Source: Clostridiales bacterium (GTDB taxonomy: Bacteria; Bacillota; Clostridia; Christensenellales; Aristaeellaceae). Taken from it: a DNA stretch of 64,000 nt. The notes below the pieces were generated by a model. The model searched no databases, had not been told where the DNA came from, and worked only from the letters and a program-made list of their open reading frames with translations. The stretch is taken from positions 682,001-746,000 of the forward strand of contig CP069419.1 in NCBI GenBank assembly GCA_017569285.1, read 5' to 3'. The position numbers and the translations under genes were made by a program. Each line of letters starts with the position of its first letter. Within the stretch, counting starts at the first letter, position 1. Shown one piece after another: positions 19,094-28,294 of the stretch.

Positions 19094-20992
19094 TCAGTCG
19101 AAGCAGTCGCCCACGTGGTTGATGATCGTGTTGATACCCAGTGCGGTGTCGTATTCTTCAAAGTAGGCGAAATTGCCGCCCGGAACAGTCGGCTTCTTGC
19201 CGCCGTTCGGGGGTTCGGGAATCCGTGTGATCCGGTTGGTGAAAACGGTCGCATTTCCGTTGATCTGCGTGTTCTCGAGGACATAACCGACCGATTCCTG
19301 TTCTTTCCAGGAATACTCCACCGGTTCTCCGTTGATCTTCACTGGCAGTCCAGTCGCTGTAAACGTCCATCCGTTGGTTTCATCCAGCACATAAACCGTG
19401 CCGACCGGCTGCAGGATCATCGCCAGGGATTTCGGCCGGATCCGCTGGAAGTTGTTTCCGTCATTCCAGACCTTGCTCACCGTGGCGGTGGTTGTTTCCG
19501 GTGTATAGTTGTTCGTGATGTTGTATCCGTTCACCTCAGCGGTATACCATTCGACCGGATCCTCGTTCACGGTGTACCGGATCTCGTTGCCGTCCGCGTA
19601 GTAGCGGGGCTTTTCCGCAAAGGTAGCCACCCAGCCGCCGTTCGCGGTCATCACCGCGGAATCGACCTCTGAGCCGTCCGCATACAGCCTCACCGTGATG
19701 GACTGCGGGCGGTTGCCGTCCTTGTTGTTGTTATCGTTCCAGGTCTTGGTCACCGGGATGTCAATGATTTCGATTTCCGGTTCCGGGGTCGGGGTGGGTG
19801 TGTAGCGGTTGAACAGGACGGCAGCCGCCGTTCCGGTGCCGACCGTAATGCTCATGCCGGTCACGCTGTCGCTGGTCAGGGTATAGGCCTGCACCAGGTT
19901 TTCGGCATTCCGTTCCACTACGTAATAGGTGCCGGGAACCAGGTTGTCCAGGGTATACTGGCCGCCCGTAAACTGGCTGTAGGTCACCGTCATCGGCATC
20001 CGGGGGTCTGGTCCGTTGATTTCAAAGCTCAGCGCGCCCGTGGAAGCCATCGGATCCTCGTTCGGTTCCGCGGCCACCGGCTCACGGTAGGCATAGCGGA
20101 AGGAAAGCGTTGCGGACTCCCCGCTCTTCACCAGTACGGCATCACCGACACGGCTGTTCGCGGGATCCATCTCATAGCCTTCCACCAGGGAATCGGCGTT
20201 CTCTTCCTGCACCACATAGGCGCCGGGCAGGACGCTGCCGAAGCTGTAGGTGCCGCCGGAGATCTGTCCGTAGGTCAGGGTCACCGGCATTTTCGGGTCG
20301 GGGCCGGTCACCGTCAGCTTCAGTCCGCTGACGTCCGCACCCGCCGGGGCACCGGAAACCGCCGCCTGCAGGGACAGGGTCCCGGTCTGCAGGGTGTTCA
20401 CAATCGTCAGTCCGGAAACCGACGCGGTATATCCGTCAGGAATGGTTTCCTCCACGGAATAGGCAATCGCGTTCGTTTCGCCCTTCTTCGTCACAGGAAG
20501 GTTTTCCCAGGTGACTTTCCAGCCGTTGCCGGCGTTCGCGGTCTTCTCCGCGCCGAAGGGCTTCCCGTCCGCCAGCAGGCGCACCTGCACGGAGGTCGGC
20601 CGCACTGCGGCAGCGTTTTCATTGTCGTTCCAGGTGACCGCCGCGGCCGCGACGGTCTTCTTCACCGCGTGGGTATACGTGACCACGGTGATATCCTTAC
20701 CAGAGGAAGACTTGACATATCCGGCAACATCGGGGATTTCCCATTCGCTGCCGGCCGGGGCGGAAGCCTCGCCTGTCCAGCTGTTCGCGACGTTCAGGAC
20801 AACAGCCTGCCCGCCGAGCGACACCGATACGTCTTTCCGCAGGTTATCGTAATTGTCCTCATCCGCCCACTCCACGGTGATGTACCGGGTTACGTTGTCC
20901 GTGCCCTCCGCCATGGAAGAGCAGACTCCGCAGCCGATCATCAGCGCAAATGCGCACACGACAGACACAATCCTCTGCAGCTTTCTTTTCAT
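19094..20992 (-). CDS. secreted Cna_B/SpaA-domain protein without visible sortase signal
   Basis: 632 residues from the ATG at 20992, chosen because GGGAG lies just upstream and a signal peptide follows directly (MKRKLQRIV to SSMAEG); an in-frame ATG 54 bp upstream would bury the signal. After a short N-terminal segment come a Cna_B domain (AAVTWNDNENAA), two related SpaA-like segments each with GPDPxMPxTxTY, a Thr-Pro hinge (RYTPTPTPEPE, about 405), and two more Cna_B domains (VTKTWNDNNNKDG and VSKVWNDGNNF). The Lys, Glu and Asn of isopeptide formation are visible. The protein ends NHVGDCFD: no LPXTG, hydrophobic segment or positive tail. Likely an exported surface or matrix component of unknown ligand. 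It has its own promoter at 21075-21103. Confidence 0.85.
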   Translation of the reverse strand: MKRKLQRIVSVVCAFALMIGCGVCSSMAEGTDNVTRYITVEWADEDNYDNLRKDVSVSLGGQAVVLNVANSWTGEASAPAGSEWEIPDVAGYVKSSSGKDITVVTYTHAVKKTVAAAAVTWNDNENAAAVRPTSVQVRLLADGKPFGAEKTANAGNGWKVTWENLPVTKKGETNAIAYSVEETIPDGYTASVSGLTIVNTLQTGTLSLQAAVSGAPAGADVSGLKLTVTGPDPKMPVTLTYGQISGGTYSFGSVLPGAYVVQEENADSLVEGYEMDPANSRVGDAVLVKSGESATLSFRYAYREPVAAEPNEDPMASTGALSFEINGPDPRMPMTVTYSQFTGGQYTLDNLVPGTYYVVERNAENLVQAYTLTSDSVTGMSITVGTGTAAAVLFNRYTPTPTPEPEIEIIDIPVTKTWNDNNNKDGNRPQSITVRLYADGSEVDSAVMTANGGWVATFAEKPRYYADGNEIRYTVNEDPVEWYTAEVNGYNITNNYTPETTTATVSKVWNDGNNFQRIRPKSLAMILQPVGTVYVLDETNGWTFTATGLPVKINGEPVEYSWKEQESVGYVLENTQINGNATVFTNRITRIPEPPNGGKKPTVPGGNFAYFEEYDTALGINTIINHVGDCFD

Positions 20993-21074
20993 CTTTTTAT
21001 CTCCCTTCGGTGATACTCCGAAAAGCATTGATGGATAAACAGACACTCATTATGGATATACAAACTCGAAATTA

Positions 21075-21103
21075 ATTATATGCGAATGAACCGCAAAAAG
21101 CAA
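21075..21103 (-). promoter_or_regulatory. promoter for Cna_B protein gene
   Basis: On the minus strand TTGCTT (21098-21103), 17 bp, TATAAT (21075-21080), about 80 bp upstream of the chosen start at 20992. Confidence 0.7.
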
Positions 21104-21185
21104 GTACAAAAGAAACAGCTCCCGGCACATTCCGGCAACCTTTTTGGCCGGATTGCACCGGGTGCTGCATCTGCAAATTGTTTGT

Positions 21186-22241
21186 TTATTGTTTATTCTC
21201 TGTTTCTTCAGGGGATGAAGCTTTCCTTCCCCGCCGGCTTCCGCTGTTCTGCCCTGCGGCCGCCTGCTCAATCCACCGCCGTCCGGAAGCTTCCCAGGTA
21301 CGCTCGGAAATGATGTACCGGGGCCGGTGTTTGGTTTCCATATAGGTCTTCCCGATATACTGTCCGATCACACCCAGGCTAATCAGCTGGATGCCGCCCA
21401 GCAGGCAGATAATGCAGATGGTGGAGGCCCAGCCGGCCACAGCATTCCCGGTGGCCGCCTGGATCACCGCCCAGACCATCAGGATCAGGCCGATCACGCT
21501 GAAAATCAGGCCCGCCCCGGTGATCAGGGTGATCGGTTTCACGGACAGGCTGGTAATTCCGTTGAAGGCCAGCGCGATCATCTTCCGCAGGGGGTAATGG
21601 CTTTCGCCGGCCAGCCGGGCCGACCGCTCGTAGTACACCTTCGTGGACGGGAACCCGACCAGCGGCACCATGCCGCGCAGGAAGATGTTCACTTCCTCAA
21701 AGTCCGCGAATTCCGCGAGTACGCGGGCGGAGATCAGCCGGTAATCCGCGTGGTTGAACACCACCTCGGCCCCCATGGTCGTCATCAGCTTGTAGAATCC
21801 CTCGGCGGTCACCCGCTTGAACCATGTGTCGGTATCCCGCTTGGAACGGACGCCGTAAACCACCTCATACCCGGCCAGGTACTGATCCACCATCTCGTCC
21901 ATCGCATTGATATCATCCTGCCCGTCGCAGTCGATGGATATTGTGATATCACAGCGGTCCTTCGCTTCCATCAGCCCGGCCAGCACCGCGTTCTGGTGTC
22001 CCCGGTTCCGGCTCTGGCTGATGCCGATGCAGCGCTCGTCCGTCTTCGCCAGCTCCCGGATAATCTCCCAGGTCCGGTCAGAGGATCCGTCGTTCACAAA
22101 CAATACCCGGCTGTTCCGGCTGATCCGGCCGCTGTCTGCCAGCTGGGTCAGCTTCTGGGTAAACACGGGTGCTGTCAGCGGCAGCACCTTTTCTTCGTTA
22201 TAGCAAGGGATAATCATCCACAGAATCGGTCTTGCTTCCAT
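21186..22241 (-). CDS. membrane-anchored family 2 glycosyltransferase (GtrB/DPM-like)
   Basis: 351 residues. N-terminal GT-A domain with IIPCYNEEKVL, FVNDGSSDRTW (about 49-59) and the metal-binding DCDGQDD (about 104-110), then two C-terminal transmembrane helices (about 235-300) and the conserved GVIGQYIGKTYMETKHRPRYII stretch typical of transferases that load a sugar onto polyprenyl phosphate. It would act at the inner face of the membrane. The extreme C-terminus is a basic, polar tail (GSRRGRKASS). It sits upstream of the Cna_B protein gene and faces away from ktrB. A role in decorating surface proteins or wall glycans is inference only. Confidence 0.85.
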   Translation of the reverse strand: MEARPILWMIIPCYNEEKVLPLTAPVFTQKLTQLADSGRISRNSRVLFVNDGSSDRTWEIIRELAKTDERCIGISQSRNRGHQNAVLAGLMEAKDRCDITISIDCDGQDDINAMDEMVDQYLAGYEVVYGVRSKRDTDTWFKRVTAEGFYKLMTTMGAEVVFNHADYRLISARVLAEFADFEEVNIFLRGMVPLVGFPSTKVYYERSARLAGESHYPLRKMIALAFNGITSLSVKPITLITGAGLIFSVIGLILMVWAVIQAATGNAVAGWASTICIICLLGGIQLISLGVIGQYIGKTYMETKHRPRYIISERTWEASGRRWIEQAAAGQNSGSRRGRKASSPEETENKQ

Positions 22242-22326
22242 GTTTCCGGTCCATCCTTCCGGGCAGCCGGGAAACCTCCTGCGGCTTCCGCGCCCTGTTT
22301 CTTTCCGGTTATATAACGTCCCGGAT

Positions 22327-22356
22327 ATTATATTCCATCCCGGCCGGGGATTTCAA
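22327..22356 (-). promoter_or_regulatory. promoter for glycosyltransferase gene
   Basis: On the minus strand TTGAAA (22351-22356), 18 bp, TATAAT (22327-22332). It lies back to back with the ktrB promoter, so the two -35 boxes are only 6 bp apart. Confidence 0.65.
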
Positions 22357-22362
22357 GCCCGC

Positions 22363-22392
22363 TTGATTCCGCGGGCCGGTATAGTGTATACT
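22363..22392 (+). promoter_or_regulatory. promoter for ktrBA
   Basis: TTGATT (22363-22368), 18 bp, TATACT (22387-22392), 25 bp upstream of the ktrB start, with GGAAGGAAGGG in between as ribosome binding site. Confidence 0.65.
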
Positions 22393-22417
22393 GTTTTCCC
22401 GGAAGGAAGGGAAAACA

Positions 22418-23800
22418 ATGGCCACAGGAAAGCAGACCCGTCGCCCGAAAAAGCAGTGGAAGCACCGCCGTGCTGTCAGCATCAGCCGGATCATGGCGTT
22501 TGCCTTCCTGGGCATTATCCTGGTGGGCACGCTGCTGCTGAACCTCCCGGCTGCTTCCCGTTCCGGCCGTTCCGCAGGGATCATGACCTCCCTGTTCACC
22601 GCCACGTCCGCCACCTGCGTAACCGGCCTTGTGCTGCGTGATACCTGGACCCAGTGGAGCCTCTTCGGCCAGCTGGTGATCCTGCTGATGATCCAGGTCG
22701 GCGGCCTCGGCTTTATGTCCGCGGCTTCCCTGGCCTACATGACGCTCCGCCGGAAGATCGGCATGCGGGAGCAGATGGTCATGGCGGAAGCCATCGGATC
22801 CAGCAGCATGAGCAACATCGTCGGCCACCAGCGCCGCCTGCTGGCCCGCGCCTTTGCCGTGGAGGGCATCGGTGCCGCCATCCTGACCGCGCGCTTTTCG
22901 GTGGATTATCCGTTCGTCCAGGCGCTGAAGCTGGGCGTTTTCCATTCGATATCCGCTTTCTGCAACGCCGGCTTTGATATCCTGGGTTTCCGGGAACCCG
23001 GCGTCAGCTTCATGCAGGTGCATACCGATCCGGTCATCTGCGTTACCGCCGCCGCGCTTGTGATCCTCGGCGGGCTCGGTTTCCTCGTCTGGGATGATGT
23101 GCTGCGGGAGAAGAATCCCCGCCGCTGGAATGTATATACCCGCCTGGTCCTGGTCACCACCGGTGTCCTTCTCCTCGGCGGCATGCTTTCTGTCTGCCTG
23201 CTGGAGTGGAACAATCCGGCCACCCTTGGTCCCCTGCCCCTCGGGGAGAAGCTGCTGGCCGCCTTCTTCCAGTCCATGACGCTCCGTACCGCCGGGTTTG
23301 CCGGGCTGGACCAGTCCCTGCTGACTCCTGCCGGAAAAGCGGTCTCCATCTTCCTGATGCTGATCGGCGGTTCCTCCGGTTCCACCGCGGGCGGCCTGAA
23401 AACCGTTACGTTCGTGGTCCTGCTGATGTTCCTGTGGAACCGGATGCGCGGGCGGTACACCGTCAGCGTTTTCCACCGGACCATTTCGGACGATCATGTG
23501 CTGAACGCCATCACGATCTTTATCCTCATGATCACGCTCAGCTTTATCGGCGCCACCGTGATCTGTGCCACCTCTGAGGTGGATTTCGGGGACGGCCTGT
23601 TTGAAACCGTATCGGCGCTCGCGACCGTCGGCCTGTCCGCCGGGGGAACTCCCCGCCTGAGCCTGCCGGCACGGATCATGATCATCATCTTTATGTACTT
23701 CGGCCGGGTCGGCGTACTGACGCTCAGCGTCGGCTTCCTGAAGAAGAAACCGGCCGGCGAGAAATATACCTATGCCCATACCGATCTGCTGATCGGGTGA
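22418..23800 (+). CDS. ktrB: potassium uptake channel subunit KtrB/TrkH
   Basis: 460 residues, the usual size of KtrB. It forms the membrane pore of a K+ uptake system gated by a cytosolic RCK subunit. The four pore loops with selectivity-filter glycines are visible: TCVTGL (about 66-71), FCNAGF (about 186), LRTAGF (about 290) and LATVGLS (about 404), between hydrophobic helices. The flexible Gly/Ser-rich gating loop GGSSGSTAGG (about 322-331) before the last pore unit is typical of this family. The gene is followed after 18 bp by the RCK partner, so the two make one operon. Confidence 0.93.
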   Translation: MATGKQTRRPKKQWKHRRAVSISRIMAFAFLGIILVGTLLLNLPAASRSGRSAGIMTSLFTATSATCVTGLVLRDTWTQWSLFGQLVILLMIQVGGLGFMSAASLAYMTLRRKIGMREQMVMAEAIGSSSMSNIVGHQRRLLARAFAVEGIGAAILTARFSVDYPFVQALKLGVFHSISAFCNAGFDILGFREPGVSFMQVHTDPVICVTAAALVILGGLGFLVWDDVLREKNPRRWNVYTRLVLVTTGVLLLGGMLSVCLLEWNNPATLGPLPLGEKLLAAFFQSMTLRTAGFAGLDQSLLTPAGKAVSIFLMLIGGSSGSTAGGLKTVTFVVLLMFLWNRMRGRYTVSVFHRTISDDHVLNAITIFILMITLSFIGATVICATSEVDFGDGLFETVSALATVGLSAGGTPRLSLPARIMIIIFMYFGRVGVLTLSVGFLKKKPAGEKYTYAHTDLLIG

Positions 23801-23818
23801 CGGAAGGAGTTTTAGCAA

Positions 23819-24460
23819 ATGAAGTCCTACATTGTCATTGGCCTGGGCCGCTTCGGCGCGGAAATGGCCGTCAAGCTCTATGAATGCGGCGAGGATGTGC
23901 TCGCGATCGACACGGATGAAGCGCTGGTCGACAAGATCGCGGACCGGGTCACCCGGGCGGTCGCGGCGGACGCCAAGGATGTGGATGTGCTGAAAAAGCT
24001 CGGCGCCGGCAATTTCGACCGGGCAGTCGTGGCCGTCGGATCGGACCTGGCGGCTTCCGCCCTGATCACCATGAACCTCAAGTCCCTGGGTGTGCCGTAC
24101 ATCCTGTGCAAGGCCCATGATGACACCTACCGGGAAATCCTGGAAAAGCTCGGCGCCACCCGCGTTATTATCCCCGAGCGGGAAATGGCGGACAAGCTGT
24201 CCCTGGGCCTCACCTCCGCCGGCATCATGGAATATATTGAGATTTCGGACGAATACGGAATCGTGGAAATGGCCCCGCCGGAAGCCTGGATCGGAAAATG
24301 CATCCGGAACCTGGACCTCCGCCGGAAATACAATGCCAACGTCATCGCCCTGCGGCAGGGGGATGACCTGTGCATCCCGCCGGATATCGACGCAGAGCTG
24401 GATGAAAATACCACCCTCGTCATGCTCGGCAGCTATGATATGATCAACAGCCTGAAGTAA
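23819..24460 (+). CDS. ktrA: RCK-domain potassium uptake regulator KtrA/TrkA
   Basis: 213 residues, a single-RCK protein as in KtrA. The N-terminal Rossmann fold begins with YIVIGLGRFGAEMA (4-17) and the acidic AIDTDE at the end of strand 2 (about 29-34), which binds the nucleotide ribose. The C-terminal RCK_C half (about 135-213) contains the ligand-sensing lobe. It binds ATP/ADP or NAD(H) and gates KtrB. The ribosome binding site GGAAGGAG lies upstream, and transcription ends at the hairpin at 24477. Confidence 0.93.
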   Translation: MKSYIVIGLGRFGAEMAVKLYECGEDVLAIDTDEALVDKIADRVTRAVAADAKDVDVLKKLGAGNFDRAVVAVGSDLAASALITMNLKSLGVPYILCKAHDDTYREILEKLGATRVIIPEREMADKLSLGLTSAGIMEYIEISDEYGIVEMAPPEAWIGKCIRNLDLRRKYNANVIALRQGDDLCIPPDIDAELDENTTLVMLGSYDMINSLK

Positions 24461-24476
24461 TTCTCCCGGAAGCAGG

Positions 24477-24507
24477 AAAAGAGCGGAAGCATCGCTTCCG
24501 CTCTTTT
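24477..24507. terminator. bidirectional terminator between ktrA and CD1247-type gene
   Basis: Perfect 14-bp stem (AAAAGAGCGGAAGC) with loop ATC. The A/T ends give a U-tract in both directions, and it serves the two convergent genes. Confidence 0.85.
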
Positions 24508-24522
24508 GCTTTGTTCAGTCAG

Positions 24523-24957
24523 TTAATCTTCGCCTTCGTTGTCCTGCTCTTCTTCCGCGTCATCCGGGAGCTCCGGGAAAAGCTCTTTCCCGCATTCCGG
24601 GCACAGGCATTCCTCGTCGAAATCCACGTCGTCCGCGTCGATCTGCACAGTTGCGCCGCAGTGGGGGCATTCATACTCGATGAAGCCTTCCCCGAATTCC
24701 CCGTCCTCTTCTTCGGCCAGGTCTTCGTTCTCGTCGTCGTACAGGTCCGCTTCCAGGTCCGCCAGATCCTCGTCGATGCTCTCCACGTAATCGCTCAGTT
24801 CGCCGTGGGATTCTGCCAGGGCTTCAAAGGAATCCCCCACCTCGCCCAGCACGTCCAGAATCTCCAGGATCAGCCGGTTGGAATCCTTCTCGGGATTCAG
24901 CTTCATTCCTTCCGCAAGTCCCTGCAGGTAACTGATTCTGTCTGTCAGCTTGCTCAT
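24523..24957 (-). CDS. CD1247-type acidic zinc-ribbon protein
   Basis: 144 residues. The N-terminal helical part (1-75, starting MSKLTDRISYLQGLAEGM) matches the CD1247 N-terminal domain of Clostridia proteins, followed by an acidic stretch and a zinc ribbon with CPHC (about 97-100) and CPEC (about 118-121), then an acidic tail. Function unknown in the family. It is the last gene of a pepP-efp unit, starting 32 bp after the efp stop, so a translation-related role is possible but unproven. Confidence 0.8.
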   Translation of the reverse strand: MSKLTDRISYLQGLAEGMKLNPEKDSNRLILEILDVLGEVGDSFEALAESHGELSDYVESIDEDLADLEADLYDDENEDLAEEEDGEFGEGFIEYECPHCGATVQIDADDVDFDEECLCPECGKELFPELPDDAEEEQDNEGED

Positions 24958-24989
24958 GGTTCGTTTCCTCCGTATCGGGTGTCGGTTGC

Positions 24990-25547
24990 TCAGGCGCGCT
25001 TCAGGTATTCACCGGACCGGGTGTCGATCTGGATCTTGTCGCCGGTGTTGATGAACAGCGGCACCTGCAGGCTGAAGCCGGTCTCCAGCGTGGCGGGCTT
25101 ATAGGTGTTGGAGGCGGTGTCGCCGGCGAAGCCGGGCTCGGTGTCCGTCACCTCAAGCACAACGAAGTTCGGCGCTTCCACGGAGAAGGCGCTGCCCTTG
25201 AAGAAGCGGACGGTCACGTTGGTGCCTTCCTTCACGAAGGGAATGGCGTCTTCCACCTGGTCCTTGCTCAGGGGCAGCTGCTCGTAGGTTTCAACGTCCA
25301 TGAAGTAGTACAGGTCGCCGTCGTTGTATACGTACTGCATTTCCTTGGTCTCGATCATGGCCTTGGGCATTTTGTCCGTGGGGTTGAAGCTGCGCTCCAC
25401 CACGGCGCCGGTCATGACGTTCTTGATCTTGGTGCGGACAAAAGCCGCTCCCTTGCCGGGCTTCACGTGCTGGAAGTCCACGATGTTCCATACGCCGCCG
25501 TCCCACTCAATGGTGATGCCCTTTTTGAAATCTCCCGCTGTAATCAT
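24990..25547 (-). CDS. efp: elongation factor P
   Basis: 185 residues, full length. It binds between the P and E sites of the ribosome and relieves stalling at polyproline. The three beta-barrel domains are present; the loop [10 protein letters not shown] places the functional Lys at residue 32, and the C-terminal signature [18 protein letters not shown] is intact. The proline-rich repeats of the stalk protein at 11536-14949 are the kind of sequence that needs EF-P. It lies 43 bp downstream of the aminopeptidase gene, an arrangement common in Firmicutes. Confidence 0.97.
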   Translation of the reverse strand: MITAGDFKKGITIEWDGGVWNIVDFQHVKPGKGAAFVRTKIKNVMTGAVVERSFNPTDKMPKAMIETKEMQYVYNDGDLYYFMDVETYEQLPLSKDQVEDAIPFVKEGTNVTVRFFKGSAFSVEAPNFVVLEVTDTEPGFAGDTASNTYKPATLETGFSLQVPLFINTGDKIQIDTRSGEYLKRA

Positions 25548-25590
25548 TCGCTCTTTCCCTCCGTTTTAATATTCGTTCTTTCCCTTTATG

Positions 25591-26664
25591 TTACAGGATG
25601 ATCAGATGCTTATCCGCCGTCGTCAGCGGTACGCAGCCGTTTTCCTTTACCAGGCATGTGTTCTCAATCCGCACGCCGCCGAGTCCCGGAATGTAGATAC
25701 CGGGCTCCACCGTGATGACCACCCCGGCCTTCAGCACGTCGCTGCAGGCGGTGCTCAGGCGCGGCTCCTCGTGGATGTCGATTCCGACCGAATGGCCCAG
25801 CCCGTGGCCGAACCTTCCGGCGTATCCCCGCGCGTCAATGTAGTCCCGCGCGAGCTTGTCGATATCGGAGCAGACCTTGCCGGCTGCCAGCGCGTCTTCG
25901 CACATGGACTGGGCCCGCAGTACCGTCTCATAGATCTTTTTCATCTCGTCGGACGGTTTTCCAAACGCCACGGTCCGCGTCATATCCGCGCAGTAGTGGC
26001 CGACCTTCGCGCCGAAGTCCATTGTGATCATGTCTCCCGCACGGATCGTCCGGTCACCGGGAATCGCGTGCGGCAGGCTGCCGTTCTCACCGGAGGCAAT
26101 GATCGTGCTGAACGCCAGTTCTTCAGCGCCCAGGCGGAACATTGTAAAGTCCAGTTCCACCTGCAGTTCCTTCTCGGTCATTCCCTCGCGGATCTTCGGC
26201 AGAATTGCGCTGAACGCTTCCGATGTGATGTCGCATGCCTTGCGGATCGCCACCACTTCCGCCGGGGTTTTCACCTGGCGCAGCTTCTGGGGTGCCTGGT
26301 TCAGCGGAACGAAGGAAACTTCCTCTCCCACCGCGGCGTGCAGCGCCTCGTAGCGGTCCACAGAGAGGTAATTGGTTTCCGCCCTTACCTCCGTGATCCC
26401 GGCGGAGTGAACCAGTTCCGCCACAATCTGGGTGGCCCGCCGGTCCTTGTCGGTCATCATGACCTCAAATCCCGGTGCCTGCCGTTCTGCCTGTTCGGTA
26501 TAGCGGAAATCTGTGACAATCACCCGGCGTTCCGCTGAGATGTAAACCAGGCCTTCCCCGGAGTACCCCTCCGTCAGGTAGAACATATTGGACGGATCGT
26601 GCACCACAACGGCCGTTTTGGGCCCCAGGTGGAGCAGATCCAGCAGTCTGTCTGTTGCAGCCAT
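25591..26664 (-). CDS. pepP: M24 metallopeptidase, Xaa-Pro aminopeptidase
   Basis: 357 residues with an N-terminal creatinase-like domain (1-135) and a C-terminal pita-bread catalytic domain. The five metal ligands are visible: two Asp in MDFGAKVGHYCADMTRT (about 217 and 228), His in GHGLGHSVGIDIHE (about 291), Glu in TVEPGIY (about 324) and Glu in GGVRIEN (about 338). It removes N-terminal residues ahead of proline in peptides in the cytosol. It is the first gene of pepP-efp-CD1247. The symbol pepQ would be equally defensible, since dipeptidase and aminopeptidase are not separable here. Confidence 0.92.
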   Translation of the reverse strand: MAATDRLLDLLHLGPKTAVVVHDPSNMFYLTEGYSGEGLVYISAERRVIVTDFRYTEQAERQAPGFEVMMTDKDRRATQIVAELVHSAGITEVRAETNYLSVDRYEALHAAVGEEVSFVPLNQAPQKLRQVKTPAEVVAIRKACDITSEAFSAILPKIREGMTEKELQVELDFTMFRLGAEELAFSTIIASGENGSLPHAIPGDRTIRAGDMITMDFGAKVGHYCADMTRTVAFGKPSDEMKKIYETVLRAQSMCEDALAAGKVCSDIDKLARDYIDARGYAGRFGHGLGHSVGIDIHEEPRLSTACSDVLKAGVVITVEPGIYIPGLGGVRIENTCLVKENGCVPLTTADKHLIIL

Positions 26665-26713
26665 TTAAACCTCGCCTTTCCGGCATGCCCGCACGCGAAC
26701 ACACCTACCGTGT

Positions 26714-26742
26714 ATTTTAACATATCCGGGCCGTTTTGAAAA
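26714..26742 (-). promoter_or_regulatory. possible promoter for pepP-efp
   Basis: On the minus strand TTTTCA (26737-26742), 17 bp, TAAAAT (26714-26719), about 50 bp upstream of pepP and just beyond the thrC terminator. The -35 match is weak. Confidence 0.45.
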
Positions 26743-26748
26743 GAAAAA

Positions 26749-26778
26749 AATGACAGGACGAAAATCCGCCCTGCCATT
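26749..26778 (-). terminator. terminator after thrC
   Basis: On the minus strand AATGGCAGGGCG pairs with CGTCCTGTCATT (two G-U pairs) around a 6-nt loop, followed by TTTTTTT and C. It starts 14 bp after the thrC stop. Confidence 0.85.
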
Positions 26779-26791
26779 GGTTTCATTCGGT

Positions 26792-28270
26792 TTATTCGCC
26801 GAGGATCGCTTCCGCCATTTTGTCCCGGTCGCACACCGCTGTATGGCGTACCGGAAGCTCCTTCAGCCGGCGCACCTGCTCCGGCATCGGAATACCGGTC
26901 CGCTTCTCCAGCTCCTCGCTGGCAGCAAACGGATCTTCCGTTTTTTCGCCGCCGATCGCTTCCAGCACATCCGCTGCGAACTTGTACGGGCTGGCCGTAC
27001 CCACAATCACGGTCGGGGTGTCGTCACTGGTCTCCTCCCGGTATTTGCGCAGCACATGTCCGGCCACTGCCGTATGCGGATCCATCAGGTATCCGTCATG
27101 CGTATACCGGCGGCTGATCTCCGCCACGGTATCCTTGTTGTCGGCATAACCGCCCCGGAAGACGTTCCCCAGCCAGTCGCGGCGCTGTTCGCCTACGGAA
27201 TAGCTGCCGGATTCCTTCAGCTGCTTCATCCATACGCGGATCAGGTCGCCGTTCCGGTCCGCCGCTTCATACAGCAGGCGCTCGAGGTTGGAGGAAACCA
27301 GGATGTCCATACTCGGGCTCAGCGTTTTGAAGAACGTGCGGTGGGTGGAATAGATGCCCGTGCCGAAGAAGTCCGTCAGTACGTTGTTGCGGTTGCTGGC
27401 GCAGATCAGCTGGTTCACCGGCAGTCCCATGCACCGGGCGTAATAGCCGGCCAGGATGTTGCCGAAGTTGCCCGTCGGCACGCAGAAGTTCACCGGATCA
27501 CCGACCACGATTCCCCCCCGGCGGATCAGGTCCGCGTAGGCGGAGAAGTAATAAACCACCTGCGGTACCAGCCGGCCCAGGTTAATGCTGTTGGCGGAGG
27601 AAAGGACTTTCCCCTTTTCGGCCATCTTTTCCGCGAAATCCGCGGAACCGAACAGTTCCTTCACACCGGTCTGGGCGTCGTCAAAATTGCCCCGGACAGC
27701 GATCACCCGCGTGTTGCTGCCACCGGTGGTCACCATCTGCAGCCGCTGCACGTCGCTCACACCGTCCAGCGGATAGAACGTGATGCAGCTGGTTCCCTCC
27801 ACATCCCGGAATCCTTCCAGCGCCGCTTTGCCGGTATCTCCGCTGGTTGCCACCAGGATGCAGATTTCCCGGTCTTCATGGTTCTTCCGGGCGGACAGGC
27901 GAATCAGGTGCGGCAGCAGCTGCAGCGCCATATCCTTGAACGCCAGCGTCGGCCCGTGGAAAAGCTCCATCACCCAGGTGCTGCCGTCCAGCTTTTTCAG
28001 CGGCGCGACCGCAGGATCATTGAAGCGATCCCCGCCGTAGGCGGCTTTCACGGCCTGTTCGATCTCCGGAATGGTGAAATCCTCCAGGAAGAGCTTCAGC
28101 ACGTTGACCGCGCGGCTGATATAGTCCATATCCGTCATCTCGGAAATCTTGCTAAGGCTCACCGGCGGAAACATGGCCGGCACATACAACCCGCCGTCCG
28201 GCGCGATACCCTGCAGGATTGCCTGGCTCGCCGTAACGCAGTTTTCGCCGCGGGTGGAAAAGAATGACAT
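26792..28270 (-). CDS. thrC: threonine synthase
   Basis: 492 residues from the ATG at 28270, giving MSFFSTRGE, the family's usual beginning. An in-frame ATG at 28282 directly abuts the ribosome binding site GAGAGG and is less likely. PLP enzyme converting O-phosphohomoserine to threonine. The PLP lysine is in TLAFKDMALQ (about 110), with SGDTGKAALEGF (about 143-154) and PTGNFGNILAGY (about 263) contacting phosphate and substrate. This is the long, fungal/E. coli-like class (about 450-500 residues). A hairpin with a U-tract lies directly upstream of its ribosome binding site (28295-28325). Confidence 0.96.
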   Translation of the reverse strand: MSFFSTRGENCVTASQAILQGIAPDGGLYVPAMFPPVSLSKISEMTDMDYISRAVNVLKLFLEDFTIPEIEQAVKAAYGGDRFNDPAVAPLKKLDGSTWVMELFHGPTLAFKDMALQLLPHLIRLSARKNHEDREICILVATSGDTGKAALEGFRDVEGTSCITFYPLDGVSDVQRLQMVTTGGSNTRVIAVRGNFDDAQTGVKELFGSADFAEKMAEKGKVLSSANSINLGRLVPQVVYYFSAYADLIRRGGIVVGDPVNFCVPTGNFGNILAGYYARCMGLPVNQLICASNRNNVLTDFFGTGIYSTHRTFFKTLSPSMDILVSSNLERLLYEAADRNGDLIRVWMKQLKESGSYSVGEQRRDWLGNVFRGGYADNKDTVAEISRRYTHDGYLMDPHTAVAGHVLRKYREETSDDTPTVIVGTASPYKFAADVLEAIGGEKTEDPFAASEELEKRTGIPMPEQVRRLKELPVRHTAVCDRDKMAEAILGE

Positions 28271-28294
28271 GGAATCAACCATCCTCTCTGCAAA

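Noticed and set aside
22328-24118. 596-codon minus-strand frame opposite ktrB
   Set aside because: Gln/His/Gly-rich antisense shadow of a membrane protein; ktrB has the pore motifs, promoter and ribosome binding site.
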